Source: Veillonella sp. 3891
GTDB lineage: Bacteria > Bacillota > Negativicutes > Veillonellales > Veillonellaceae
Length of the DNA stretch: 64,000 nucleotides
Reading direction: 5' to 3'
Assembly (NCBI RefSeq): GCF_003992315.1
Contig: NZ_RQVE01000008.1
Span: 22,814 to 86,813 of the forward strand
This document shows positions 55,107 through 63,934 of this stretch, piece after piece. The first letter of the stretch is position 1; each line of letters opens with the position of its first letter. Under the pieces are notes generated by a model that did not search any database, was not told where the DNA came from, and worked only from the letters and a program-made list of their open reading frames with translations. Made by a program: the position numbers and the translations under genes.

Positions 55107-55204
55107 GTGATACCTCCTTATAGATAATTACTGTTCACATAGTGTATGCAATTCCTAGCCCTAACTTAACATGTTACCACTATTTTGAATTAGGTCTAGA
55201 ATAC

Positions 55205-55975
55205 TTATTTTACCGTTTCCGTAAAAATAATATGAATAGAATCTTCTGTCGGACCTTCTACGATGCGACTATGTACACCATATAAGTTTTGAATGAACTC
55301 TGGTGTCAGCAACTCTTTCGGCGTACCTGTGCCAACCACTCGTCCCTTTTCTAGGGCAACTAGACGATGACAGAATTGGGATGCCAAGTTTAAATCATGA
55401 ACAGCCATCAATACAGTTACACCCGCATCACGAACGATTTCCAACATTTCCAATTGGTACTTTATATCCAAATGATTCGTTGGTTCATCCAAAATCAAAC
55501 ATGGGCTTTCTTGCGTTAAAGCTCTGGCCAAGATCACACGTTGTTGTTCTCCTCCTGAAAGGCTCAAGAAATTCCGTATTTCCATATGGTCCATCCCCAC
55601 CTGTGCTAAGGCTCGTCTAGCTATAGTATAGTCTTCTGAAGAATCGCCTTCAAGTAATTTTTTATGTGGCATACGTCCCATAAGAACAATATCCATCACT
55701 GAAAAGTCAAATTGGTATTGATTATGTTGCGCCACTACTGCCATTTGTAAGGCACTTTCACGGAATGAAAGTTCATCTAAGGATCGTCCATTCAGCTCAA
55801 TGCGCCCTGCATTGGGATGCAATGTACGATAGATACACTTTAACAGTGTACTTTTACCACTACCGTTAGGGCCTATTAGTCCGACAATTTCACGGTCTTG
55901 CACTTTTAAATCTATACCTTGTAAGATTTGCGTTTGTCCAATGCCAAAGGCAACTTGTTCTACTTGTAAATTCAT
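55205..55975 (-). CDS. Iron-complex ABC transporter ATPase
   Basis: A 256-residue ATPase of the FhuC/FecE/BtuD type. Walker A GPNGSGKST (35-43), signature LSGGEQQRV and Walker B CLILDEPTN are intact. Its ATG overlaps the permease stop (TAATG), with GGAGGTAAT in front. It works with the permease and binding proteins of this island to import the ligand into the cytoplasm. Confidence 0.94.
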   Translation of the reverse strand: MNLQVEQVAFGIGQTQILQGIDLKVQDREIVGLIGPNGSGKSTLLKCIYRTLHPNAGRIELNGRSLDELSFRESALQMAVVAQHNQYQFDFSVMDIVLMGRMPHKKLLEGDSSEDYTIARRALAQVGMDHMEIRNFLSLSGGEQQRVILARALTQESPCLILDEPTNHLDIKYQLEMLEIVRDAGVTVLMAVHDLNLASQFCHRLVALEKGRVVGTGTPKELLTPEFIQNLYGVHSRIVEGPTEDSIHIIFTETVK

Positions 55976-57030
55976 TAATTACCTCCGAACGCATAGGTTT
56001 GCTTAATCATTAAGTATACAAAAGCTGGCGCACCGATAACAGAAATTAAAATACCAATCGGTAATTCCGTATGAGGAATAATCGTTCTACTGAGTGTATC
56101 TGCTACCACAAGTAATAAAGCGCCTCCTAATGCAGAGATAGGAATTAAACCTTTATGATTTGTGCCTAAGGCTTGACGTACAATATGAGGAATCAGCAAC
56201 CCAACGAATCCAATAATACCTGCTGCATATACGGCGAAGCCTATCATAATCGAACTCATTACAAGGTATAATTGACGATATCTGTGTAAGTCTACCCCTA
56301 ATGTGATAGCTACTTCATCACCTAGTAACATCAAGTTCAAAATGCGGGTTTGGAACCAGAAGAATACAATTGGCAATAGAATAACAAATAGCATAATACC
56401 AATCAAATCCCAATTAGCCCCTGCTAGACTACCCATCATCCAGAAAGCTACGTTTTGAATCCCTTCTTTATCCTTCGCGAAATATACGATAATACTCGTA
56501 AAAGCACTGCAAACGGCGCTCAATGCCATCCCGGCTAACAACAATTTAATCGCATTAGCTCGACCACCCATATTAGCAATAATAAGAACGCCGAAGGAAA
56601 TTACCATAGCACCGATAAAAGCCATAATACCTACATATTCTTCACCAAACGCAATGCCTACACCCATTAGGATAGCCACAGTGGCCCCTGTTGAGGCACC
56701 CGAAGAAATACCCAAAATATATGGATCTGCTAAAGGATTTTTTACAATAGCTTGCATAATGACACCACTCACAGCGAGTCCCGCACCCACCAAAGCTGCC
56801 AGGATGACACGTGGCATCCGCAACGTCCATACAATATCATTCAAAGCGCCTTGTCGTGGATCGTCAATGACAATGGAGTCCACAAATTTAGAAGCTACGA
56901 CTTGCCATAATGTTTGGGCTGGAATATGGACTGTCCCCAAAAACAAGGACCATGCCATCCCTGCCACTAGTAAGGCGATAAGTACGAGACCTACCCCTAC
57001 TACCGTTAATGTATGTGTTCGATTACTCAT
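55975..57030 (-). CDS. Iron-complex ABC transporter permease (FecCD family)
   Basis: A 351-residue inner-membrane permease with about ten helices. The FecCD signatures are present: NPLADPYILGISSGAS, GGRANAIKLLLAGMALS and GFVGLLIPHIVR. It probably works as a homodimer. Its start overlaps the binding-protein stop by 8 bp. It is the only permease of the island, so both binding proteins may use it. Confidence 0.94.
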   Translation of the reverse strand: MSNRTHTLTVVGVGLVLIALLVAGMAWSLFLGTVHIPAQTLWQVVASKFVDSIVIDDPRQGALNDIVWTLRMPRVILAALVGAGLAVSGVIMQAIVKNPLADPYILGISSGASTGATVAILMGVGIAFGEEYVGIMAFIGAMVISFGVLIIANMGGRANAIKLLLAGMALSAVCSAFTSIIVYFAKDKEGIQNVAFWMMGSLAGANWDLIGIMLFVILLPIVFFWFQTRILNLMLLGDEVAITLGVDLHRYRQLYLVMSSIMIGFAVYAAGIIGFVGLLIPHIVRQALGTNHKGLIPISALGGALLLVVADTLSRTIIPHTELPIGILISVIGAPAFVYLMIKQTYAFGGN

Positions 57031-58054
57031 GAATACCTCCGTTAAAATTAGGATACAATCCGTGAATCATAAGATTCAATCCATCATGGATTCGTGTACC
57101 TGCGCTATACACCATAAATAGGGGAACTCCATATACTCGATGATTACGTATGGCATCCACATGTTGTAATGTAGGATTCTTATATAGATTGTCTATGAGT
57201 TCATCTTGTCGATCATAATCATCCTCTATGAGCACTAAGAATATAACAGATGGATTTAACTGAATTAACTCCTCTGCATTAATGGTCTGCCCCGTTTCAG
57301 AAATAAGATGTCCTCCTATTTCTTCTAACATGTTCCCTGCCAATGTTTCTTTGTCGTATACTCGATATTGACGCCCTGATTGCTCTATTATTAACGCTGT
57401 ATCCTTTGTATGCTGTGCTTCCCCATAGGCTTTTGCCGCTGCCACCGCACGCTTTGTACGATTCACCAACTCTTTAGCCCTTTCTTGTCGATTCACAACA
57501 GCCCCTAAATCAAGGATATACTGGTATTCTCCTTCTACAGTACGCTTAGAGTTTTTATAGGATGATCTAGAAATGTAGGAATGAATCCCACGCTCTGACC
57601 AAAAATCCGTACTTTTCCAGTTGTTTTTCTGAAAGGTGGAATACCATCCTACTAATAGGTCTGGTTCCCATAATAAGGTAGTTTCTACATCGGGGATTTC
57701 CATACTTTTATAGGGAATCTTTTCATATGCATCACGATATTCTTGAGCAATATATTTACTATCTGGCACACCGATGGCTGCGATGATACGCTCCCCCACA
57801 CCTAGGGCTAACAATGTTTCTACAGAACTTTGCCATACTCCCATAATGCGTCGTGGCTCACCTTCATAGGTGACAGCTCGATCAGTTCCTTTACTCGTTA
57901 ACTGATTCACTATACGTGGTCCTACGTCATGAGCAATGGAGGTACTTTCCACATAGTCAGGCATCGGAACGAACTCTTCCATACCATGCAAGTGTGCGCC
58001 ATACAATCCCCCTAGTAGAGCCACCACAATGCCTGTTATATATATTTTCTTCAT
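57023..58054 (-). CDS. Iron-complex ABC binding protein 2
   Basis: A 343-residue class III periplasmic binding protein, paralogous to 49536-50567 over the full length. The N-terminal hydrophobic segment lacks a lipobox Cys. It contains WQSSVETLLALGVGERIIAAIGVPDSKY and ends with a short C-lobe (HVDAIRNHRVYGVPLFMVYSAG). It overlaps the permease start and follows receptor 2 by about 50 bp, so receptor, binding protein and permease are one transcript. Confidence 0.9.
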   Translation of the reverse strand: MKKIYITGIVVALLGGLYGAHLHGMEEFVPMPDYVESTSIAHDVGPRIVNQLTSKGTDRAVTYEGEPRRIMGVWQSSVETLLALGVGERIIAAIGVPDSKYIAQEYRDAYEKIPYKSMEIPDVETTLLWEPDLLVGWYSTFQKNNWKSTDFWSERGIHSYISRSSYKNSKRTVEGEYQYILDLGAVVNRQERAKELVNRTKRAVAAAKAYGEAQHTKDTALIIEQSGRQYRVYDKETLAGNMLEEIGGHLISETGQTINAEELIQLNPSVIFLVLIEDDYDRQDELIDNLYKNPTLQHVDAIRNHRVYGVPLFMVYSAGTRIHDGLNLMIHGLYPNFNGGIHE

Positions 58055-58070
58055 TCTTTCACCTAAACGA

Positions 58071-58093
58071 AAGAGCTACACTAGGTAGCTCCT
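58071..58093 (-). terminator. Hairpin between receptor 2 and binding protein 2
   Basis: GAGCTAC (58073-58079) pairs with GTAGCTC (58085-58091), extended by weaker pairs. It mirrors the hairpin at 50582-50608 in the paralogous pair but is weaker and lacks a good T-run, so it may tune rather than stop transcription. Confidence 0.55.
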
Positions 58094-58106
58094 TCTAGAA
58101 TTACTA

Positions 58107-60515
58107 TTAGAATTTGTATTTAGCACCAATCATTGCTTGTCGTGCTGGCATTGCGGAACTACCTGGTCCATAATTAGAATTACTTGTTGTTTCGTAAGCT
58201 TCATTTGTTAAATTAGTTACTGCCACATAGGTAGTTAAATCCTTATTTACATCATAGTTTAAATTCCAGTCTAATACCAAGAATCGTTTAGATGTAAAGG
58301 CTTCTGTATTAGATCCAGTATAATAGTTCATTAAGAATCCAGATGACAATTTACCAGCATCATAGTTTACATTTAATGTGTAATGATTTGCCGGACGCAA
58401 TTTGTTAATACCTGTGTTAATATCACCAGAATCGTTATAGCCCCAACTTGGATCTACCATATAACCCGGTTTCACAGCCCATTTATCTTTTAAATGACTA
58501 TACGCTGCTCCCAAAGACCAGTGTTGATTTACTTTATGGTCTATCGTAATATTAAAGGCTGTTTTCTTTTGTTTTGCATTCACTGCAGTACTTTCAAACT
58601 CATTTCCTACACGAATTGGGAATGATGCAATAGCATTGCTCATATCTGTTAAACTATAGTTTACACCTATTACTGTTTTTTTGTTCAATTCTTTTTGGTA
58701 ACCCAATGTATATACATTACCTTTTTCATCATGCAATGGTGTTTTAAATTCACCATAAGTAGCTGTATAATCTCCACTACGTAATGGGCGTACTACTTTC
58801 GTCCAACCCGCATACACAGTATTATGATCGCCAAAACTATATTGTAGATTTAAAGCTGGAGTAATTACATGACTAGCTCCACCTTTAGATTGCTCTCCAT
58901 TTACAATATAATTTCCATATTTCACAAAACGGAGTGTTGGAGTGATATCAAAATTATCATTCACATGAATTTTATCTTGTACATATCCATATAACGAAGT
59001 ACGTTTAGTTACAGTTTTTTGAACTTTACCCTGGCGTTTTGCTACTGCATCATTAAATGCCTTATCATAAGTTACATTAGCAAGTAAATCATGTTTACCA
59101 ATAGAACGCCCTACCTGCAATTGCACACCACGAGTTTTTTCATTTTGATAGCTTGTTGGCTCTGCCGCTTTACCACCAGTTTTTTGAACCCATTCTTCTA
59201 AAGCTTCTTTACTATCCCCTGGGAATGGTGCTAAATTTTTAGCAATCCATGCATCTAATAAAGCGGGATCTTTTACACCATCAGGAAAATCTTTAGTGAA
59301 CTTAGCCCCAATATCTTCTATTTCAGGTAAATGCCAGGAATAAGTGTCTGTACTAGAGTATTTATGATGTTGACTATAGAATCGAACAAAACTTTCCATA
59401 TCGGACTGACGATCAAATGTATACTTTACATCTACATCATTATTCTTAAATTTGCTATAAGAATTATAAGCTAGTCCATCAAGGGCGAATAAGTTATGAT
59501 ACCCAGGATTATTCGCATTTCCCCATGTTGTAGAATCAGGAATCAACTTTCCATCTTTATCTAATGACCCAACATCTGCTGAGAATATGATACGATGCCA
59601 ATCTTTAGTATTCCAATACTTTAAATTTGGAGTGGAGATAGGATATCCATCCTTACCCTGTTTGTGATTGATAGATACTGTTAAACGTTCTGTATCACTA
59701 AAATCCTTATCAATACGAACATTAGCCCCTCTTTCATCAAAACGAGCGCCACCTAATGTTCCCACTTCACCTGTATGTCCATCACGATATTTTGTATCAC
59801 CAGATTTAACACGATTTAACCCAACAAAATAGTGCAAAGAATTGTCGTTTCCTGCACTTCCAGAGTATGTTAGATTATACTCATGCTTCTTCCAAGAACC
59901 GGTCGATAAGTCAACCGTACCCTGATTGGCTTCTGCACCTTTACGTGTGATGATATTAATAACTCCACCAGTAGCATCTGATCCATACGCAGAAGCTCCC
60001 GGTCCTTTGATCACTTCAATTTTATCAACTGCATTAATATTTGTCACTTGATCTAAATTAACACCTGTAGATTTACTACCGCGCCCAGTTTTACCTGAAA
60101 TACGTGTACTTGTGGCATTATCTACACGGCGACCATCAACCAATACGATAACACGAGTGTCACCATTGATAGAGATCCCATTATTAAAGAATTGGTATCC
60201 ATATTCACCACCACGATATCCTGGGTTTTGGAACGTAACACCTGGAATACGTTTTATGGCTTCTGTTAAATCAGAATAATGACGTTTTTCAATTTCATCA
60301 CGAGTGATAACTTTTACGTCACCGCCTGTACGATAATAGGATTGTTCTGTTACAGTATTACCAAATTGGTCTTTAGACCGATCACCTTTCACTACCTTTG
60401 TATCTAATTGGTAGTTGTCCAAATGCTCATCAAATGCTGCTTGTACACCACTAAATGTAGTCAATGCTACACATGCTAACAATGCTGCAGAGACGCGTTT
60501 CCTTGTTATTTTCAT
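58107..60515 (-). CDS. TonB-dependent outer-membrane receptor 2
   Basis: An 802-residue receptor, paralogue of receptor 1. The signal peptide is 1-26. Plug signatures: VKVITRDEIEKRHYSDLTEAIKRIPGV (66-92), VIVLVDGRRVDN (122-133) and GPGASAYGSDATGGVINI (171-188). The barrel runs to the terminal Phe. An insertion (398-456) with DFPDGVKD, NLAPFPGDSKEALEEW and GGKAAEPT stands in what should be an extracellular loop. It heads the uptake operon that runs through to tonB. Confidence 0.94.
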   Translation of the reverse strand: MKITRKRVSAALLACVALTTFSGVQAAFDEHLDNYQLDTKVVKGDRSKDQFGNTVTEQSYYRTGGDVKVITRDEIEKRHYSDLTEAIKRIPGVTFQNPGYRGGEYGYQFFNNGISINGDTRVIVLVDGRRVDNATSTRISGKTGRGSKSTGVNLDQVTNINAVDKIEVIKGPGASAYGSDATGGVINIITRKGAEANQGTVDLSTGSWKKHEYNLTYSGSAGNDNSLHYFVGLNRVKSGDTKYRDGHTGEVGTLGGARFDERGANVRIDKDFSDTERLTVSINHKQGKDGYPISTPNLKYWNTKDWHRIIFSADVGSLDKDGKLIPDSTTWGNANNPGYHNLFALDGLAYNSYSKFKNNDVDVKYTFDRQSDMESFVRFYSQHHKYSSTDTYSWHLPEIEDIGAKFTKDFPDGVKDPALLDAWIAKNLAPFPGDSKEALEEWVQKTGGKAAEPTSYQNEKTRGVQLQVGRSIGKHDLLANVTYDKAFNDAVAKRQGKVQKTVTKRTSLYGYVQDKIHVNDNFDITPTLRFVKYGNYIVNGEQSKGGASHVITPALNLQYSFGDHNTVYAGWTKVVRPLRSGDYTATYGEFKTPLHDEKGNVYTLGYQKELNKKTVIGVNYSLTDMSNAIASFPIRVGNEFESTAVNAKQKKTAFNITIDHKVNQHWSLGAAYSHLKDKWAVKPGYMVDPSWGYNDSGDINTGINKLRPANHYTLNVNYDAGKLSSGFLMNYYTGSNTEAFTSKRFLVLDWNLNYDVNKDLTTYVAVTNLTNEAYETTSNSNYGPGSSAMPARQAMIGAKYKF

Positions 60516-60533
60516 GAATATACCTCCAAAAAT

Positions 60534-60551
60534 TTCGTACGCCCATACGAA
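60534..60551 (-). promoter_or_regulatory. Leader inverted repeat of receptor 2
   Basis: TTCGTA-CGCCCA-TACGAA (60534-60539, spacer, 60546-60551), a perfect 6-bp inverted repeat just upstream of GGAGGTATATTC. A closely related repeat is at 53055-53071. Confidence 0.6.
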
Positions 60552-60814
60552 TTGATAAATTTATATTGCCTTTACTACATAGTAAAGCACTGTTTATAAT
60601 TATACTTCATGATATCTTCATTTTTCAATATGCTTTTCAAATATAACTAAATTTCATAGTTAGCTTTTTCTATGTTCTATATTGTATTTTTAATGCCCAT
60701 TAGATGTATTGGTATCTTTTCGACTTCTTATTTATACCCCATATAATGATTTCCCATAGAATATGTATGCAATCTGTGGTACTATGATAACTGAATACAG
60801 TGAAGGAGGTATCT

Positions 60815-61690
60815 ATGCAACGAACTAATAAAAAAGGTCTCATCACCGCTTTAAGCTGCTATTTTATTTGGGGACTTTTACCCATTTATTGGGGGCTTCT
60901 CCACCATATATCAGCCTATAGCGTACTGGCTCACCGCATTATATGGTCTGCTCTCTTTATGTCCTTTGTGGCTATTGGACTAAATTATCAACAATTTAAG
61001 AAAGACTGCATACATTTAAAACAAAATATATCCCAATTGGGTTTATTGATTCTAGCTTCTATTTTCGTATCTAGTAATTGGGGATTATACATTTGGGCCA
61101 TCTCTAACAATCGTGTGATGGATACTAGCTTTGGATATTATATTAATCCGCTCCTCAATGTAGTCTTAGGGGTACTTGTTTTCAAAGAAAAGCTAACCTT
61201 CCCACAGTGGTGTAGTGTAGGCTTAGCTACCATCGGCATCATCTTCATTTCTCTACAAATGAGAAGTACCCCTGACTTAGCCCTAGCAATTGCCTTAACC
61301 TTTGGACTCTATGGTCTAGTGAAGAAAAAACTATTGATCCATCCTTTTACAAGTATTGCCTTTGAAGCTTGGCTCGTAGCGCCCCTAGCACTAGCATACA
61401 CAACATACATCGACGCTAGCTCTTGGACAGCGTTTCAAAACGATTCCTATACAGCTGCACTATTCGTAATCTCTGGTCTAACCACATCGGCACCTCTCGT
61501 GTTATTCACTTATGGTGCACGATTGTTGCCACTTAATCTATTAGGATTTTTGCAATACCTATCGCCCACCATCGCTTTGCTTATCGCCATCTTTTATTTC
61601 GGTGAAAGCTTCGATACCAATAAAATGATTTCTTTTTCTTTCATTTGGGTAGCCCTTGGAATCTATACAGTATCAAATTACTCTAAATAA
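60815..61690 (+). CDS. EamA-family transporter, RarD type
   Basis: A 291-residue inner-membrane drug/metabolite transporter with ten predicted helices. It starts MQRTNKKGLITALSCYFIWGLLPIYW, matching the RarD group (chloramphenicol-sensitive protein), and has two EamA halves. The ATG at 60815 follows AAGGAGG; in-frame codons from 60800 include that site. The substrate is unknown. It is divergent from the receptor 2 operon and has its own terminator. Confidence 0.87.
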   Translation: MQRTNKKGLITALSCYFIWGLLPIYWGLLHHISAYSVLAHRIIWSALFMSFVAIGLNYQQFKKDCIHLKQNISQLGLLILASIFVSSNWGLYIWAISNNRVMDTSFGYYINPLLNVVLGVLVFKEKLTFPQWCSVGLATIGIIFISLQMRSTPDLALAIALTFGLYGLVKKKLLIHPFTSIAFEAWLVAPLALAYTTYIDASSWTAFQNDSYTAALFVISGLTTSAPLVLFTYGARLLPLNLLGFLQYLSPTIALLIAIFYFGESFDTNKMISFSFIWVALGIYTVSNYSK

Positions 61691-61694
61691 ATAC

Positions 61695-61729
61695 AAAACA
61701 GCCTGTGCATTCTCCGCACAGGCTGTTTT
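61695..61729 (+). terminator. Terminator of the EamA transporter gene
   Basis: A 14-bp perfect stem (AAAACAGCCTGTGC, 61695-61708, with 61716-61729), then TTTC. Confidence 0.9.
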
Positions 61730-62145
61730 CATAGCATAACCTCCGTATTATGAAAAATATAAATACTCATCAACATGCACATGAGGAAATGTAGATAACC
61801 CTGTCGTTACTTTTTCCAATATATTATATAGTACTAATGTTTTTAACGTATTTTTATGATATCCTAAGTCTAAAACGTCTTACAAATCATTCTCTTTCCT
61901 ACAAAACTTTTACAATTCTGTATCCCTAGCAACTGAAAATTATTTTTATTTACTGTATACTAAGACTATCAAAAGGTGTGGTTCCTATTAGAATCCGCCC
62001 CATATGCTTTAACACGTTAGACTCATGGTATCTACACTAGCAGCAATGAATGCATTCTTTCAGCAGCTTTCAGTCAAAAAGTATCTGCAAATGATGATAC
62101 CATACCAATAATTATACTAATAGTAAACACAGAAAGGATACACAC
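61730..62145. promoter_or_regulatory. Leader and promoter region of the DUF438 gene
   Basis: About 415 bp without a gene. A possible promoter is CTGAAA (61933-61938), 17 bp, TATACT (61956-61961) with a preceding TG, which would give a leader of about 180 nt. No riboswitch was recognised. Confidence 0.4.
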
Positions 62146-63840
62146 ATGGATACAATGAAACAAGCCCTTGGTCTTACAGGCAATGACAGAATGGAAGTTA
62201 TGATTGATATTAAAGACCGCTTTCTCGGTGGCACCTTAGATTTGGAAACGGCTCGTACATTATTGAAAGAAAAAATCGGCACTTGTACGCCTGATGAATT
62301 TGCCTACGGCGAACAACAATTAAAAGGTTCTTACACTGACGAAGAAATCACCCATCGCATGGATGACTTGTTAGAATTATTCGATGGTATTTTAATCCGT
62401 GCGAACAATGAATATCCTGAACATCATCCATTAACAGTGTACCTAAATGAAATCAACGCAATGGAACAACAGTTAACGGAAATGGAAACTTTGTTACAAG
62501 CACCTCACTTCATCCTCAATCCTTGGCTTGGCGTATATGATGCCCTCACTACTTGGCGCATCCATTTAGCTCGCAAAGAAAATCAATTATATCCTGTTTT
62601 AGAACGTTATGGTTTTGACCGCCCTACAAAAATCATGTGGACTTTCGACGACGCCGTTCGTGATGCTATCTCTGAAAGTAAGCAACTCCTAGAGTCTGGG
62701 CAAGAATCTGAATTTTTAGCGAAACAAGCGGATGTCATCGATATTATCCATGACCTTAACAACAAAGAAAAAGAAGTATTGATTCCCACAGCTTGGAAGT
62801 TATTACAGGACAGTGACTTCATCACTATGAGCCAAGGCGATCATGAAATTGGATTTGCTTTCATCGCCCCTCCTCCATTTTATAAAGGCCGCCCTGATGC
62901 GGAACCTAAGAACCTTGGAGAGGTGTCTGCCAATGCAGGTCATGTAACAACACAACATAATCATGCTGATGTGGAAAATCATGAAAACACCCAATTAGGT
63001 GTTACTGGTAACCCTACCGCTTTGTTACAAGAGTTAGCTCAATTAGTAGGCAAATATGGTATCAATGGAAGCCCTGAACAAACACATGACCTAGCTGTTG
63101 GCGCTTTAACGATTGAGCAAATTAAATTAATCTTTAAATTCTTGCCAGTAGATATTACCTTTGTGGATGAAAACGATTTAGTTCGTTTCTACAATGATAC
63201 GAAGCACCGCATCTTCCCTCGTAGTTCTAATATCATCGGTCGTGTGGTGCAAAACTGTCATCCAAAGAAAAGCTTACCATTGGTACAAGAAATTATCGAT
63301 TCTTTCAAAGCTGGCAGACAAGATTACGCTGAAATGTGGATTAACAAACCTGACCTATTCATCCATATCGAATATATCGCTGTGCGCAACGAAGAAGGCC
63401 AATTTAAGGGTATATTGGAAATGGTTCAAGATTGCACACATATTCGTAGCTTAAGTGGTTCCCGTAAAGAATTGATTTGGGAAGGTTCTAATTCTGCATA
63501 CCATGCAGTGGAACACATAGATTACAAAAATATTCGCAAAGAAGATAGCCCTACCAGCACAACTGAAGAAGGTACTGTGCAAGAAAGTGCACCACAACCT
63601 ACAGTCTACGAAAATGACCTAGGGTTAACTGGTGATACTAAACTATTCCCCCTATTTGATGTAATCCCTGGCCTAAAAGATCACATGATTCATATCAATC
63701 CAAACTTTAAAATGCTAAACTCTCCACTGGCTAAGTTGATGAAACATAAAGCTACCTTGTCCATGGTGGCAGAACGTGGCGAAATGTCATTAGACACATT
63801 AATCCAAGCAATCTTAGCTTTCAAGCATAAGAATCAATAA
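62146..63840 (+). CDS. DUF438/hemerythrin-like/PAS protein with a C-terminal DUF1858-like domain
   Basis: A 564-residue soluble protein with no membrane segments. In order: a DUF438 helical region (about 10-90); a hemerythrin-like four-helix part (about 95-225) with HHP, IHLARKENQLYPVLERYG and NKEKEVLIPTAW, supplying His/Glu ligands for a diiron site; a linker; a PAS domain (about 320-435: FLPVDITFVDENDLVRFYND, RSSNIIGRVVQNCHPKKS); and a short C-terminal domain (about 500-564, DLGLTGDTKLFPLFDVIPGLKD) like DUF1858/RIC N-domains. It may sense or repair oxidant or NO damage to iron-sulfur proteins; this is inference. AAAGGAT precedes the ATG. Confidence 0.85.
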   Translation: MDTMKQALGLTGNDRMEVMIDIKDRFLGGTLDLETARTLLKEKIGTCTPDEFAYGEQQLKGSYTDEEITHRMDDLLELFDGILIRANNEYPEHHPLTVYLNEINAMEQQLTEMETLLQAPHFILNPWLGVYDALTTWRIHLARKENQLYPVLERYGFDRPTKIMWTFDDAVRDAISESKQLLESGQESEFLAKQADVIDIIHDLNNKEKEVLIPTAWKLLQDSDFITMSQGDHEIGFAFIAPPPFYKGRPDAEPKNLGEVSANAGHVTTQHNHADVENHENTQLGVTGNPTALLQELAQLVGKYGINGSPEQTHDLAVGALTIEQIKLIFKFLPVDITFVDENDLVRFYNDTKHRIFPRSSNIIGRVVQNCHPKKSLPLVQEIIDSFKAGRQDYAEMWINKPDLFIHIEYIAVRNEEGQFKGILEMVQDCTHIRSLSGSRKELIWEGSNSAYHAVEHIDYKNIRKEDSPTSTTEEGTVQESAPQPTVYENDLGLTGDTKLFPLFDVIPGLKDHMIHINPNFKMLNSPLAKLMKHKATLSMVAERGEMSLDTLIQAILAFKHKNQ

Positions 63841-63849
63841 TATCTATTT

Positions 63850-63872
63850 GAGGACTATCAGTGATAGTCCTC
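63850..63872 (+). terminator. Terminator of the DUF438 gene
   Basis: A 10-bp perfect stem, GAGGACTATC with its complement (63863-63872), 3-base loop, then a T-run. Confidence 0.93.
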
Positions 63873-63934
63873 TTTTTTATCTCCTCAATGCAGTGTTACG
63901 AGCGTTACCAATATATATTTTACACCTTGAATTG

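Noticed and set aside
3000..63000. Chi-like recombination site for the TGAAAGT motif
   Set aside because: Chi sites show strand bias along replichores; the copies here are about equal in both orientations.
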